This document shows positions 17,324 through 27,508 of a DNA stretch of 64,000 nt, piece after piece; the first letter of the stretch is position 1, and every line of letters begins with the position of its first letter. The position numbers were made by a program, and so were the translations under genes. Source of the DNA: Blautia sp. Marseille-P3201T (GTDB lineage: Bacteria; Bacillota; Clostridia; Lachnospirales; Lachnospiraceae); NCBI RefSeq assembly GCF_900120295.1, contig NZ_LT635468.1, positions 1 to 64,000 on the forward strand. The letters are read 5' to 3'. The notes under the pieces are model-generated. The model did no database searches and was not told where the DNA came from. It saw nothing but the letters and a program-made list of their open reading frames with translations.

Positions 17324-17707
17324 ATGGAACAATTAAGTCTTTTTGATAGAAATCTTATGCTGGAACAAATCACTTTTTACAGTCTTTGCAGTGCAGAGGA
17401 CCGCAAAAAAGTTCTAGGTGAACTGCCTATGACATTTAGTGATTTCAGGCGTATTTCCCTGATTGCAGATTATCTGGAGTTATACGCTTTTCATGAAATG
17501 GTTTGGGATTTATATGCAGACTTTTTCATAAAAGACATCAGCTGTCTGCTGGAAAAATGTGAAAATCAACATGAAGATATTCCTTATCTTTTATCTGAGG
17601 CAAGACAATGGCTTGCTGATTTTCGCGCACAAGCCCCCAATGAAACAGTAAATTTTCTATTACGAAAGGTCTTTTCCCAAAAACTTGAAACAAGGAGTAT
17701 TTTTTAG
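17324..17707 (+). CDS. Hypothetical protein, 127 aa
   Basis: I do not recognise this family. It is predicted to be all-helical and soluble with several Leu/Tyr/Trp-rich helices (SLIADYLELYAFHEMVWDLYADFF). No TM or signal peptide. GGAGAAA lies upstream of the ATG, and the rsmF-like gene begins 23 bases after its stop, so the two probably form an operon. It may be a small partner of the rRNA methyltransferase, but that is only context. Confidence 0.65.
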   Translation: MEQLSLFDRNLMLEQITFYSLCSAEDRKKVLGELPMTFSDFRRISLIADYLELYAFHEMVWDLYADFFIKDISCLLEKCENQHEDIPYLLSEARQWLADFRAQAPNETVNFLLRKVFSQKLETRSIF

Positions 17708-17730
17708 TTTTAACAGAAAGGACTTTGTAT

Positions 17731-19110
17731 ATGAAACAGCTTCCTGAAAAATTCTTATCCCGCATGGAAACTATGCTCGGCGAAGAATTTCCTGATTTTT
17801 TAAAAAGCTACGATTTTCCCAGAAAATTTGGGTTAAGGGTGAACACAAATAAAATTTCCGTTGAAAAATTTTTGGAAATCTCTCCATTTCATCTAGAGCC
17901 TATTCCATGGATTGACAACGGATTTTTCTACAACGAAAATGACAGACCATCCAGACACCCTTATTATTTTGCCGGACTTTACTATCTGCAAGAGCCAAGT
18001 GCCATGACACCCGCCAGCCAATTCTCCATAAAACCCGGAGAATATGTACTGGATTTATGTGCTGCTCCCGGAGGAAAAGCAACAGAATTAGGTGCCAAAC
18101 TTCAGGGAAAAGGCTTTTTAGCAGCCAATGATATCAGCAATTCCAGAGCAAAAGCGCTCTTACGAAATCTGGAACTGTTTGGTATAAAAAACTCTATGGT
18201 GACAAACGAAACCCCTGCAAAGCTTGCAAAATATTTTCCGGAATTTTTTGATAAAATTCTGGTAGATGCTCCCTGTTCCGGTGAGGGGATGTTTCGAAAA
18301 GATCTCGATGTTGCCAAAACATGGGATGAAACCCGTCCGGCATTTTTTGGTAAACTGCAAAGAGAAATTATTACCCAGGCAATTTCTATGTTAAAGCCGG
18401 GAGGAAAACTCCTTTATTCCACCTGCACCTTTTCACCAATAGAAAATGAAGGTTTGATTTCTTTTGTATTGGAAAATTTCCCCGAAATGGAACTTTTAAG
18501 TCTTTCTGACTATGAAGGTTTTTCAAAAGGATGTCCTGACTGGGGAAATAATGACCCTCGTCTGGCAAAATGTGTCCGTATTTTCCCTCATCACATGGAA
18601 GGAGAAGGACATTTTCTTGCTCTCATGAAAAAAGACGGATATTCAGTTTCCAATAAAACTTCGCCGTCAGTAAAACCTGACAAAGCATCCAAAAAGCTTT
18701 TAGATGAATTTTTTAAAAATATGTCAGAACCTTTAGATTTTAGCAGAATTGATATTCGAAATGAAAATGTTTATTATCTTCCTGAAGCGGATACTGCTTC
18801 TTTAAAGGGAATTAAATTCCTTCGTAATGGACTTTTCTTAGGAGAATTAAAGAAAAACAGATTTGAACCCAGTCAGCCTTTCGCTATGTCTTTACAGATG
18901 AAGAATTTCAATAATATTATAAATCTTTCTTCCTCTGATACGAGAGTCATGCGCTATCTAAAAGGTGAAACTTTAATTCTAAACGAAGATGAAGCTTCTC
19001 AAAAAGGCTGGCATCTTGTTTGCACAGATGGTTTCCCCTTAGGCTGGGGAAAAGTTGTAGGCACAACCTTAAAAAACAAATATCCTGCCGGATGGCGTCT
19101 CCACTATTAA
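17731..19110 (+). CDS. RsmF-like rRNA (cytosine-C5) methyltransferase
   Basis: 459 residues of the RsmB/RsmF/NOP2 family. The SAM site reads VLDLCAAPGGKATELGAKL (about residue 110), with DAPCSGEGMFRKD (motif IV Cys) and STCTFSPIENE (motif VI catalytic Cys). The C-terminal part resembles the RsmF-specific extension (RsmF_methylt_CI and PUA-like), ending GKVVGTTLKNKYPAGWR. It would form m5C in 16S rRNA during ribosome assembly. I chose the ATG at 17731 (AGAAAGGA upstream) rather than a TTG two codons earlier. Confidence 0.92.
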   Translation: MKQLPEKFLSRMETMLGEEFPDFLKSYDFPRKFGLRVNTNKISVEKFLEISPFHLEPIPWIDNGFFYNENDRPSRHPYYFAGLYYLQEPSAMTPASQFSIKPGEYVLDLCAAPGGKATELGAKLQGKGFLAANDISNSRAKALLRNLELFGIKNSMVTNETPAKLAKYFPEFFDKILVDAPCSGEGMFRKDLDVAKTWDETRPAFFGKLQREIITQAISMLKPGGKLLYSTCTFSPIENEGLISFVLENFPEMELLSLSDYEGFSKGCPDWGNNDPRLAKCVRIFPHHMEGEGHFLALMKKDGYSVSNKTSPSVKPDKASKKLLDEFFKNMSEPLDFSRIDIRNENVYYLPEADTASLKGIKFLRNGLFLGELKKNRFEPSQPFAMSLQMKNFNNIINLSSSDTRVMRYLKGETLILNEDEASQKGWHLVCTDGFPLGWGKVVGTTLKNKYPAGWRLHY

Positions 19111-19213
19111 AAAGAGACTGTCTCTTTGAGTACACATCCCCAATATTGATACCTTTTATGCTCAGAAAGTGTATCAATATTTCCGGGTACTGTTTAAAGA
19201 GACAATCTCTTTT
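19109..19213. terminator. Long imperfect hairpin (105 bp) between convergent rsmF and spoVG
   Basis: AAAAAGAGACTGTCTCTTT at the left pairs with AAAGAGACAATCTCTTTTT at the right with one mismatch, and an inner pair AATATTGATAC / GTATCAATATT extends the stem, leaving a ~15-base loop. It can terminate both converging genes. The arms are far longer than a normal terminator, so it may be a MITE-like or otherwise structured insertion. Confidence 0.75.
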
Positions 19214-19235
19214 TATTTGAAGTTTCTTTTTTATT

Positions 19236-19520
19236 TTAAGCCTCTGTTTCTTCTACAGGCTCCTCCGCCAATACTTGTTCGTATTTTTCCAGAATAATAT
19301 TCTGTATTTTTTCTCTGGTTGTTGAGTTAATAGGATGTGCAATATCTCTATATTCTCCATCAGTTGCCTTGCGGCTTGGCATAGCAATAAACAGTCCCTT
19401 TTCCCCTTCAATAACCTTGATATCATGCACTACGAATTCTTCATCAATGGTGATGGAAACCACTGCTTTCATTTTACCCTCTTTTGCTACTCGTCTTACT
19501 CTTACATCTGTGATGTTCAT
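19236..19520 (-). CDS. spoVG: Septation protein SpoVG
   Basis: 94 residues with the invariant N-terminus [53 protein letters not shown] and an acidic tail. SpoVG is a small nucleic-acid-binding regulator affecting sporulation septation and many post-transcriptional targets. It lies downstream of glgD with an 85-base gap and converges on rsmF across the long hairpin. Confidence 0.97.
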   Translation of the reverse strand: MNITDVRVRRVAKEGKMKAVVSITIDEEFVVHDIKVIEGEKGLFIAMPSRKATDGEYRDIAHPINSTTREKIQNIILEKYEQVLAEEPVEETEA

Positions 19521-19605
19521 AATGTCCTTCCCCTTTCATTGCCGCCTTTTGCAGTCGTATTTTTCTGTCTTCTATTTCGGAATTTTCTCCCGGCAGTCCT
19601 TCTGC

Positions 19606-20721
19606 CTAAAGAACATAACGATCGTTCTTCTCAACTACGATTTTAATACCGTCTTCTCCGCTGTAATAGGAATTCGCATGAATGGTATCCCTGCTTTCCA
19701 CAATACAGTTTTCAATATGTGTGTTGTCCCCTAAATATACATCATTTAAAATAATAGAATTCTTAATCACACAATTATTACCTACAAAAACTTTTTTAAA
19801 CAATACAGAATTTTCCACCGTACCATTAATAATACATCCACTGGAAATCAAACTGTTCTTTACAGCTGAACCCGGATTGTATTTTGCCGGAGGCAGATCA
19901 TCAATTTTAGACTGTATTTCCGGATACTGACGGAAGAAATATTCTCTGATTTCCGGTTTTAAGAAGTCCATATTTGTCTTATAATAAGACTCTACTGTAG
20001 CGATATTACTCCAGTAAGAATTAATCTTATATCCATAAATACGTTTCAGATTTTTATAACGAATTAAAATATCTTTAACAAAATCGTGACGATCTTCAGC
20101 ACCACATTTCTCAATTAATTCAATGAGCTGTCTTCTTCGAATAACATAAATACCGGTAGAAATCGTATTGGACTGTGCTACCATTGGTTTTTCATCAAAT
20201 TCTTCAATTCTGCAGTCCTCATTCATTTTAACGCATCCAAAGCGAGTAGCATCTTCACTCTGTACATCTGTACATACAACTGTGATATCTGCTCTTTTTG
20301 CAATGTGATATTCCAAAACCTTATTATAATCCAGCTTGTACACACAATCACCTGACGCAATTACTACATAAGGCTCATGGCTGTTTTTCAGGAAGTCCAG
20401 ATTTTGATAAATGGCATCTGCTGTACCGCGATACCAAAAACTGTTATCCGGTGTAATGGTAGGAGTAAAGGTGAATAACCCTCCTTGTTTTCTTCCGAAA
20501 TCCCACCATTTTGAAGAGCTTAAATGCTCGTTTAAAGATCTTGCATTATACTGTGTCAACACTGCTACCTTTTGAATATGGGAGTTTGACATATTACTAA
20601 GAGCAAAATCAATGCTGCGGTAGCTTCCCGCTACAGGCATAGCTGCAATCGCTCTCTTATTTGACAATTCTTTCATCCTGTAATTATTGCCGCCGGCAAG
20701 AATAATACCTATTGCTCTCAT
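19606..20721 (-). CDS. glgD: Glucose-1-phosphate adenylyltransferase subunit GlgD
   Basis: 371 residues: an N-terminal nucleotidyltransferase-like domain ([41 protein letters not shown]) and a C-terminal left-handed beta-helix ([22 protein letters not shown]). The G-G-x-R signature is altered (GGNNYRM), as in the regulatory/non-catalytic GlgD partner of ADP-glucose pyrophosphorylase in Firmicutes. It partners with GlgC in glycogen synthesis; its start overlaps the glgC stop (ATGA). Confidence 0.95.
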   Translation of the reverse strand: MRAIGIILAGGNNYRMKELSNKRAIAAMPVAGSYRSIDFALSNMSNSHIQKVAVLTQYNARSLNEHLSSSKWWDFGRKQGGLFTFTPTITPDNSFWYRGTADAIYQNLDFLKNSHEPYVVIASGDCVYKLDYNKVLEYHIAKRADITVVCTDVQSEDATRFGCVKMNEDCRIEEFDEKPMVAQSNTISTGIYVIRRRQLIELIEKCGAEDRHDFVKDILIRYKNLKRIYGYKINSYWSNIATVESYYKTNMDFLKPEIREYFFRQYPEIQSKIDDLPPAKYNPGSAVKNSLISSGCIINGTVENSVLFKKVFVGNNCVIKNSIILNDVYLGDNTHIENCIVESRDTIHANSYYSGEDGIKIVVEKNDRYVL

Positions 20722-21992
20722 TCTGTCTCACCTTCCTTATTCAATACTTCTCCGCTAGCCAATATTCCATCCGGATAATCTTCCGGTGCAGTAATTCCCA
20801 CAATTGCCGTATTTTTTCCAATACTTACATTTGACGGAATTACTGTATTTGCTCCTACCGTCGCCAAACCAAAGGAATATACATTTGGTTTAACTTTGTT
20901 CGGTACTTCTTCTCCAATTCCCATTACTACGTTGTCACCTACGATTACATTTTCTGCAATGATTGCTTTGTCAATAACATCATGCTCACCAATCGTTGTG
21001 CCCTTCATAATAATGGAGTCACGAATAACAGCTCCTTTTTTAATTGTTACACCTGCACCAATTACAGAGTTATGTACTTCGCCGTAAACTTCTGTCCCCT
21101 CTCCGATAATACTTTTCTCGACAACAGCGTCTCCGGCAATATACTGCGGTGTGATAACATCACCTTTTGTGTATATTTTCCAGAATTCTTCATACAAATT
21201 AAATTCCGGAATAATATCAATAAGCTCCATATTTGCTTCCCAGTAAGAACCTAAAGTACCAACGTCTTTCCAATAGCCGTTATACTCATAAGCAAATAAT
21301 CTCTGTCCTTTTTCTTTGCAGTATGGGAGAATATGTTTACCAAAGTCACAGCCTGACTGATCTTTTAATGCAATCAAGGCATCTCTTAAAACCGGCCAGC
21401 TGAAAATATAAATTCCCATAGATGCCAGATTACTCTTAGGCTCTGCCGGTTTTTCTTCAAATTCTGTAATTCTTCCTGTTTCATCTGTAATTGCCAGACC
21501 AAATCTGGACGCTTCTTCCCATGGCACCGGCATACATGCAATTGTCACATCTGCTTTATTTGCCTTGTGGAAATCCAGCATAATTTCATAATCCATTTTG
21601 TAAATATGGTCACCGCCCAAAATCAAAACATAATCAGGATTGTAATTTTCCATATATGCTAAGTTCTGGTAAATCGCATTGGCAGTACCTGTATACCATT
21701 CCGTATTTGTTTTCTTTTCATAAGGAGGCAAAATGGAAACTCCCCCTACATTTCTATCCAAATCCCATGGAATTCCTATACCAATATGCGTGTTCAAACG
21801 CAAAGGCTGATACTGTGTCAGTACACCAACTGTATCTACACCTGAATTGATACAGTTGCTCAAAGGAAAGTCGATAATTCTATATTTTCCTCCGAATGTT
21901 ACTGCGGGTTTTGCTACCTTTGCAGTAAGAACGCCAAGTCTACTGCCCTGACCACCGGCCAGAAGCATCGCAATCATCTCTTTCTTAATCAT
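20718..21992 (-). CDS. glgC: Glucose-1-phosphate adenylyltransferase GlgC
   Basis: 424 residues. The catalytic domain shows [43 protein letters not shown] and [12 protein letters not shown]; the C-terminal half is a hexapeptide beta-helix ([19 protein letters not shown]). It makes ADP-glucose, the committed step of glycogen synthesis. I chose the ATG at 21992 with AGAGGTGA upstream. It heads glgC-glgD; no glycogen synthase or branching enzyme is in the window. Divergent from murC. Confidence 0.96.
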   Translation of the reverse strand: MIKKEMIAMLLAGGQGSRLGVLTAKVAKPAVTFGGKYRIIDFPLSNCINSGVDTVGVLTQYQPLRLNTHIGIGIPWDLDRNVGGVSILPPYEKKTNTEWYTGTANAIYQNLAYMENYNPDYVLILGGDHIYKMDYEIMLDFHKANKADVTIACMPVPWEEASRFGLAITDETGRITEFEEKPAEPKSNLASMGIYIFSWPVLRDALIALKDQSGCDFGKHILPYCKEKGQRLFAYEYNGYWKDVGTLGSYWEANMELIDIIPEFNLYEEFWKIYTKGDVITPQYIAGDAVVEKSIIGEGTEVYGEVHNSVIGAGVTIKKGAVIRDSIIMKGTTIGEHDVIDKAIIAENVIVGDNVVMGIGEEVPNKVKPNVYSFGLATVGANTVIPSNVSIGKNTAIVGITAPEDYPDGILASGEVLNKEGETE

Positions 21993-22202
21993 GCCATCAC
22001 CTCTTGTATCTTTATATGTTGCTACCATTATATCACACTACATTTGAAATGTGAACATATTTACCAATTTTTTTTCGACATTTTTATACTTTTTGTTACA
22101 TTTTACCTATCCTTAACAGGTGTTTTTCAAATAAGGGGTTTCCATTTTAAAGAAATTTGATTATAATTATAAAAAACAAAAAAATTTAAAGAAGGGATTA
22201 CT

Positions 22203-23582
22203 ATGTATCAAATTGATTTTCATAAACCGCTCCACATTCATTTTATTGGTATCGGAGGCATCAGCATGAGTGGTCTTGCGGAAATACTTTTGGGAGAAAA
22301 CTTCCCTGTATCCGGTTCTGATTCTAAAAATTCTGAGCTTACTCAGCATCTGGAAGAAAAAGGAGCAAAGATTTATATAGGGCAGAGAGCTTCTAATATT
22401 ACAGATGACATTGACCTTGTAGTATACACAGCAGCAATTCATGAGGATAATCCGGAATTTGCCTGTGCCAAAGAAAAAAATATACCTATGCTCACCCGAG
22501 CAGAGCTTTTAGGACAGATTATGAAAAATTATCAGCTTCCTATTGCAGTAGCAGGAACTCATGGTAAAACAACTACAACTTCCATGATTTCCCATGTGCT
22601 TTTAGAAGCCGAAGCTGATCCTACAATTTCTGTAGGTGGTATTCTTCCTGCCATTCACGGAAATATACGTGTAGGTAATTCAGAAACCTTCATTACAGAA
22701 GCATGTGAATATACGAACAGCTTTTTAAGCTTTTTCCCGAAAATCAGCATTATTTTGAATATTGATGCAGATCATCTGGACTTCTTCAAGGATTTAGATG
22801 ACATCCGCCATTCTTTCCGCTTATTTGCTGAAAAACTTCCTGCTGATGGTACCCTGATCATTAACGGAGACATCCCAAGTGTAGAAGAAATCACCAAAAA
22901 CCTTCCGTGTGAAGTCATTACTTATGCACTGGAAAAAGACGCACAGTACACAGCGGCAAATATTACCTTTGATGAAACTGCTCATGCTTCTTTTGATTGC
23001 CTGCATGAGGGACAGTGTATTGGCAGATTTTCTCTTTCCGTACCCGGACTGCACAATGTTTCCAATGCACTTTCTGCCATTGCCTTAGGTATAAAAGCAG
23101 GTATTGATTTAGATACCTTAAAGCGAGGTATTCTGCATTTTGGCGGAACAGACCGCCGCTTCCAGTATAAGGGGAAAGTAGCAGGTGTCACCATTATTGA
23201 CGACTATGCCCACCATCCAACAGAAATCGAAGCCACTTTAAAAACAGCAGCAAATTATCCACATAAGACAACCTGGTGTGTATTCCAACCCCATACTTAC
23301 ACACGTACAAAAGCCTTAATGGATGAATTTGCAGACGTACTGGCAAAGGCAGAACGAGTTATTCTGGCAGATATTTATGCTGCCAGAGAAACCGATAATC
23401 TGGGAATTTCTTCCTCTGATTTATGTGACAAAATCAACGAGAGAGGGGGAAAAGCTTATTATTTCCCTACTTTTGATGAAATCGAAGCATTTTTATTAGA
23501 AAATTGTATCAACGGAGATGTGTTGATAACTATGGGTGCCGGAGATGTGTATAAAATCGGCGAAAGTATCCTTGGGCAATAA
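22203..23582 (+). CDS. murC: UDP-N-acetylmuramate--L-alanine ligase MurC
   Basis: 459 residues, full length. N-terminal UDP-binding GIGGISMSGLAEILL, ATP-binding VAGTHGKTTTTSMI (about residue 118), EACEYTNSFLSF, and ILNIDADHLDFF. It attaches the first amino acid of the peptidoglycan stem. GAAGGGA precedes the ATG. It is divergent from glgC, is followed by its own terminator, and is not in an mur/fts cluster here. Confidence 0.96.
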   Translation: MYQIDFHKPLHIHFIGIGGISMSGLAEILLGENFPVSGSDSKNSELTQHLEEKGAKIYIGQRASNITDDIDLVVYTAAIHEDNPEFACAKEKNIPMLTRAELLGQIMKNYQLPIAVAGTHGKTTTTSMISHVLLEAEADPTISVGGILPAIHGNIRVGNSETFITEACEYTNSFLSFFPKISIILNIDADHLDFFKDLDDIRHSFRLFAEKLPADGTLIINGDIPSVEEITKNLPCEVITYALEKDAQYTAANITFDETAHASFDCLHEGQCIGRFSLSVPGLHNVSNALSAIALGIKAGIDLDTLKRGILHFGGTDRRFQYKGKVAGVTIIDDYAHHPTEIEATLKTAANYPHKTTWCVFQPHTYTRTKALMDEFADVLAKAERVILADIYAARETDNLGISSSDLCDKINERGGKAYYFPTFDEIEAFLLENCINGDVLITMGAGDVYKIGESILGQ

Positions 23583-23584
23583 AG

Positions 23585-23769
23585 TTATCCACACTATCCA
23601 CCAAGTCTTCCACATGTTCATACCCCTGAGCATGTGGATTTTTTTGTGCATTACACAGTTGACATAATTCGACAGCAGTTGAAGCAAAAATATGTTAAAT
23701 TCCTTATTTTTTCGACAATTACAGGTTTCCAATAAAAAACCATCCACTTTTTTATCCACATTATCCACA
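23585..23769. promoter_or_regulatory. Three perfect DnaA boxes upstream of the replication-loader operon
   Basis: TTATCCACA occurs at 23585-23593, 23752-23760 and 23761-23769, the last two abutting head to tail, in the 317-base gap between murC and the DnaD-type gene. TTATCCACA is the consensus DnaA box. The rest of the gap is AT-rich with no gene; TATACT near 23851 may be the -10 of the downstream operon. Confidence 0.75.
23610..23645 (+). terminator. murC terminator
   Basis: CCACATG / CATGTGG arms around a 14-base loop, followed by ATTTTTTT. Confidence 0.85.
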
Positions 23770-23899
23770 TTTCCCACAAATTTCTTTATCCTCTTGTGTT
23801 TTTTACTGTCGAAAAAAAAGCTGGTTCTCTTTTCAAAAGTTCTGTGCTATACTGAACTTGATTATTAAAGATAGTATGGAAATGTAAAGGAAGTGTAAC

Positions 23900-24928
23900 A
23901 TGGGACAATTTAAAGTTTATAACAGCTTTCCGGAGGAATTTACTTTTATTTCTAATTCTTTTCTGGATTTTTATATGCCGTCCGCAAATGGAGAATTTGT
24001 AAAAATCTATCTCTATCTTCTACGACATGCATCTGGAAAAGGAACTTCATTAGACTTGTCCTCTATTGCTGATGCTTTTAATTGTACAGAGGCAGATATA
24101 CAGAGAGCTCTTCGTTACTGGAAAAACTGCGGCGTGCTGGATACCGTTTTGGATGGAAGAGGAAATCTACAGGAAATTATATTCTATCCCCCGGGCGAAA
24201 AAGCGACTCCTGTTGGCGAAACTGCAGTCACTTCGGAAAAACCGATGTCTGCCGGTTTCACACTTACACCGGATAAAGTTAAGGAATTAAAAAATGACAG
24301 TGAAGTCAAACAGCTTTTATTTATTGCAGAACAGTATCTGGGAAAGAACCTCTCCTCTACAGATATGCAAACTTTATTATACTTATATGATGAGGTAAAA
24401 CTTTCTTCTGATCTACTGGAGTACCTGATTGAATATTGTGTTTCAAAAGGCAGTACCAGTATGGCATACATTAAAAAAGTAGGCCTGGCATGGGCAGAGC
24501 AAAAAATCACTACGGTTACGGAAGCAAAGGAAGAAACAAACCTCTATAATAAAAACTACTTTACCATATTAAGAGCTTTCGGCATTAAAAACCGAAATCC
24601 TCTGGATAAGGAAATCCAATATATGAATTTGTGGCTAAATCAGTATGGATTTACTTTGGAAGTTATTTCAGAAGCCTGTAATCGTACCGTTTTGGCAACA
24701 GGCAAAGCAAGCTTTTCTTATGCAGACAGTATTTTAGAAAGCTGGTTTAAAAAAGGTGTTCATCATTTATCTGATATCGATGCCTTAGACCAGAGTTTCC
24801 AACAGAAAAAAGCTGCAAAAACTGCTGCATCCAAACCTCAGCCTGCTCCACCCAAAAATAAATTTAATAATTTTCATCAGAGAAATTACAACATGGCGGA
24901 ACTTGAAAAACAACTTCTGAACAAATAA
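23900..24928 (+). CDS. DnaD-domain replication initiation protein
   Basis: 342 residues. The N-terminal part looks like a winged helix (LRHASGKGTSLDLSSIADAFNCTEADIQRALRYWKNCGVL, spanning residues about 50-90), and residues about 145-210 match the DnaD C-terminal domain (TLLYLYDEVKLSSDLLEYLI, then YIKKVGLAWAEQKI). A second DnaD-like segment may follow (about 220-300). DnaB/DnaD proteins help load the replicative helicase in Firmicutes. It lies 16 bases before the DnaI-type loader and behind DnaA boxes. Confidence 0.88.
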   Translation: MGQFKVYNSFPEEFTFISNSFLDFYMPSANGEFVKIYLYLLRHASGKGTSLDLSSIADAFNCTEADIQRALRYWKNCGVLDTVLDGRGNLQEIIFYPPGEKATPVGETAVTSEKPMSAGFTLTPDKVKELKNDSEVKQLLFIAEQYLGKNLSSTDMQTLLYLYDEVKLSSDLLEYLIEYCVSKGSTSMAYIKKVGLAWAEQKITTVTEAKEETNLYNKNYFTILRAFGIKNRNPLDKEIQYMNLWLNQYGFTLEVISEACNRTVLATGKASFSYADSILESWFKKGVHHLSDIDALDQSFQQKKAAKTAASKPQPAPPKNKFNNFHQRNYNMAELEKQLLNK

Positions 24929-24944
24929 AGTAAGGAGATTTACT

Positions 24945-25931
24945 GTGTCACTTAAAAATTTTCAATATGATGCGCTTATGCGCAGTTATAATCAGAAGCA
25001 GCTTCTTCATAAGCATGAACAGAATAACCGAATTGCACAGGCAGAAGAAAAAATGCCAAGACTGGCAGAAATTCGCAAGGAAATTGCTGCTCTGGGGCTT
25101 TTAAAAGCCCGCATTGTCCTGGGCGCTGTAAAAGAAGATGATTTTGATCTTTCCAAGAAAATACAGCAGCTTTCTAATGAGCGTACAGCAATTCTTATGC
25201 AGAACGGATACCCTGCAGATTATTTAGATATGCATTATGACTGTCCGCTTTGTAAAGATACAGGCTACATCGGCTCTGAAAAGTGTGCCTGTTTTCGCAA
25301 AGCTGCTGTTGATTTACTGTATACTCAATCCAATATTCGGAGCATCTTAAATACGGAAAATTTCAGTCATTTTTCCTTTGATTATTATTCTTCTGATTTT
25401 GTAGATGCTGCCAGCGGAATTACTTCTTTAAATTCTGCTAAAAATGCCTATGAAAAATCCTGGGATTTTATTCATAGCTTTCCCTGCGGCAATAATCTTC
25501 TTCTTTATGGGGATACTGGTGTAGGAAAGACTTATCTTACTCACTGCATTGCAAAAGAACTTTTAGATCGTTCTTTTTTTGTTTTATATTTTACTTCTTT
25601 CGATTTATTTGATTTGTTGTCTAAAAATGCTTTTGAAAAAGACACAGAGGCCGCTGATATGGCACAATTTATTTTTGACTGTGATTTGCTCATTATTGAC
25701 GACTTAGGGACTGAGCTTACCAACAGCTTTATCTCTTCTCAGCTTTTTTGCTGCATCAATGAGCGAATTATCAATAAAAAATCAACTATCATTTCTACCA
25801 ATCTTACCATGGAGGATTTTCTGGATACTTATTCAGAAAGAACTTTCTCCAGAGTAACCAGCAACTACACCATGCTGAAACTGGTCGGAAATGACATAAG
25901 GATCCAAAAAAGACTTTTAGGAGGAAAATGA
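24945..25931 (+). CDS. DnaI/DnaC-type helicase loader ATPase
   Basis: 328 residues with a GTG start and AAGGAG upstream. An N-terminal helical region is followed by a CPLCKDTGYIGSEKCACF zinc-binding-like segment (about residue 100), then the AAA+ core: Walker A LLLYGDTGVGKTYLTHCIA (about 185), Walker B LLIIDDLGTE (about 250) and an Arg-finger-like SERTFSRVTSNY. It would load the DnaB-family helicase together with the upstream DnaD protein. Its stop overlaps the prs start (ATGA). Confidence 0.9.
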   Translation: MSLKNFQYDALMRSYNQKQLLHKHEQNNRIAQAEEKMPRLAEIRKEIAALGLLKARIVLGAVKEDDFDLSKKIQQLSNERTAILMQNGYPADYLDMHYDCPLCKDTGYIGSEKCACFRKAAVDLLYTQSNIRSILNTENFSHFSFDYYSSDFVDAASGITSLNSAKNAYEKSWDFIHSFPCGNNLLLYGDTGVGKTYLTHCIAKELLDRSFFVLYFTSFDLFDLLSKNAFEKDTEAADMAQFIFDCDLLIIDDLGTELTNSFISSQLFCCINERIINKKSTIISTNLTMEDFLDTYSERTFSRVTSNYTMLKLVGNDIRIQKRLLGGK

Positions 25932-27127
25932 AAATGTCACCAATGTCACCAAAAACTGCAACCCCTTTAGATTCCCTTCCTGTAGGACGTCTGGGTATTA
26001 TTCCATTAAAAAGCTGTGAAAAGCTGGGAAACAAAGTAAATGATTACATTGTAAACTGGAGAAAAGACCGAGACCATCAGGAAAAAAATGACCTGAAATT
26101 CGAAGGCTATCAAAGAGAGTCCTATTTAGTAAACGCACAGACTCCTCGTTTTGGCTCAGGAGAAGCCAAAGGTGTTCTGGGCGAATCAGTACGTGGTGAT
26201 GACCTTTACCTTATGGTAGATGTATGTAACCATTCCCTGACTTATAAAGTTTGCGGACAGGAAAATCACATGTCACCTGATGACCATTTTCAGGATTTAA
26301 AGAGAATTATTGCAGCTGTAGGCGGTAAAGCCCGCAGAGTAAATGTAATTATGCCATTTCTCTACGAAAGCCGCCAGCATAAAAGAACAGGCAGAGAGTC
26401 TTTAGACTGTGCTCTGGCGCTTCAGGAACTGACGCACATGGGCGTAGACAACATTATTACTTTTGATGCTCATGACCCTCGTGTACAGAATGCAATTCCC
26501 CGCCACGGCTTTGAAACTGTTCAGCCTGCTTATCAGTTTATCAAAGGACTGTTTCGTGCAGAGCCTGATTTAGCTGTTGACAGTGAACACTTAATGGTTA
26601 TCAGTCCTGATGCCGGCGGTACAGGACGTGCTATTTACCTTGCAAACGTGCTTGGTGTAGATATGGGTATGTTCTATAAACGCCGTGATTATTCCACAAT
26701 TGTAGACGGAAGAAACCCAATTGTAGCTCATGAGTTCTTAGGTGCTGATGTTTCCGGAAAAAACATGATTATTATTGACGATATGATTTCTTCCGGTGAC
26801 AGTATGTTAGAAGTAGCTGCCCTTCTGAAAAAACGTGGAGCAGGCAAAATCTTTATGTGTTCTACTTTTGGTCTTTTCACCAATGGTCTGGAAAGATTTG
26901 ATGCAGCTTACAAAGAAGGTATCTTTGACCGTCTGCTTACTACTAATCTGGTATATCAGCCTGACGAATTGTTAGAAAAACCTTATTATGTAAACTGTGA
27001 TATGAGTAAATACATTGCTTTAATTATAGATACTTTAAATCACGATGGTTCTATCAGCAAACTTTTGAACCCTGTTGAACGTATCAATAAACTCCTTCTG
27101 AAACGCAACGAAAGTCTGAAAAAATAA
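25928..27127 (+). CDS. prs: Ribose-phosphate pyrophosphokinase
   Basis: 399 residues, longer than the ~315 of classical Prs, with an N-terminal extension of about 60-80 residues as seen in the Clostridia form. It has RVNVIMPFLYESRQHKRTG, ITFDAHDPRVQNAI (flexible metal/ATP segment), VISPDAGGTGRAIYLAN, FYKRRDYS and the PRPP-binding loop IIIDDMISSGDSML. It makes PRPP from ribose-5-phosphate and ATP for nucleotide synthesis. A nearby second ATG (25934) is an alternative start. Confidence 0.93.
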   Translation: MKMSPMSPKTATPLDSLPVGRLGIIPLKSCEKLGNKVNDYIVNWRKDRDHQEKNDLKFEGYQRESYLVNAQTPRFGSGEAKGVLGESVRGDDLYLMVDVCNHSLTYKVCGQENHMSPDDHFQDLKRIIAAVGGKARRVNVIMPFLYESRQHKRTGRESLDCALALQELTHMGVDNIITFDAHDPRVQNAIPRHGFETVQPAYQFIKGLFRAEPDLAVDSEHLMVISPDAGGTGRAIYLANVLGVDMGMFYKRRDYSTIVDGRNPIVAHEFLGADVSGKNMIIIDDMISSGDSMLEVAALLKKRGAGKIFMCSTFGLFTNGLERFDAAYKEGIFDRLLTTNLVYQPDELLEKPYYVNCDMSKYIALIIDTLNHDGSISKLLNPVERINKLLLKRNESLKK

Positions 27128-27209
27128 AATATCATCTTGAAATTAACAGATTTCAGGATTATAATAAAAGAAAAAGTTCATATATTTTTTCAGGTCAGGA
27201 GGTGCCACT

Positions 27210-27428
27210 ATGAAAGATAAATTTATTCCTATCTTAAGTGTTTGTACTGCGTTATTTGCAATTTTGTATGCCGGCTATGTTTATCAGGTTACACAGAGTA
27301 TTAGTCTTGTAACAATTGTTCTTTTAATTGCTGGTCTGGCACCTGCAATTCATACGGCATGGAATTATGTGAAGATTAAACTGGAAGAATACGAAAATAT
27401 GCATTTTAAACATCATTATCATTGCTAA
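27210..27428 (+). CDS. Small two-TM membrane protein, 72 aa
   Basis: Two hydrophobic segments (about residues 6-26 and 32-52) and a short charged tail ending in a His-rich cluster (HFKHHYHC). AGGAGG directly precedes the ATG. The family is not recognised. It is alone between prs and a bidirectional terminator. Confidence 0.7.
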   Translation: MKDKFIPILSVCTALFAILYAGYVYQVTQSISLVTIVLLIAGLAPAIHTAWNYVKIKLEEYENMHFKHHYHC

Positions 27429-27473
27429 TTTTTCTTCATATTATATCGGAGTCAACACCTCCTTTCTAACAGA

Positions 27474-27505
27474 AAAGGGCCTCGGCTGCATAGCCGAGAC
27501 CCTTT
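27474..27505. terminator. Bidirectional terminator
   Basis: GGGCCTCGGCT / AGCCGAGACCC with A-run on one side and T-run on the other, between the small membrane protein gene and the convergent SbcC-like gene. Confidence 0.9.
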
Positions 27506-27508
27506 TCA

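Noticed and set aside
19606-20721. GlgD as a defective GlgC pseudogene
   Set aside because: The altered N-terminal signature is normal for the regulatory GlgD subunit and the frame is complete and coupled to glgC.
23583-23899. DnaA boxes as a chromosomal origin
   Set aside because: dnaA, dnaN and the usual origin neighbourhood are absent, only three boxes are seen, and the downstream operon offers a simpler regulatory explanation.
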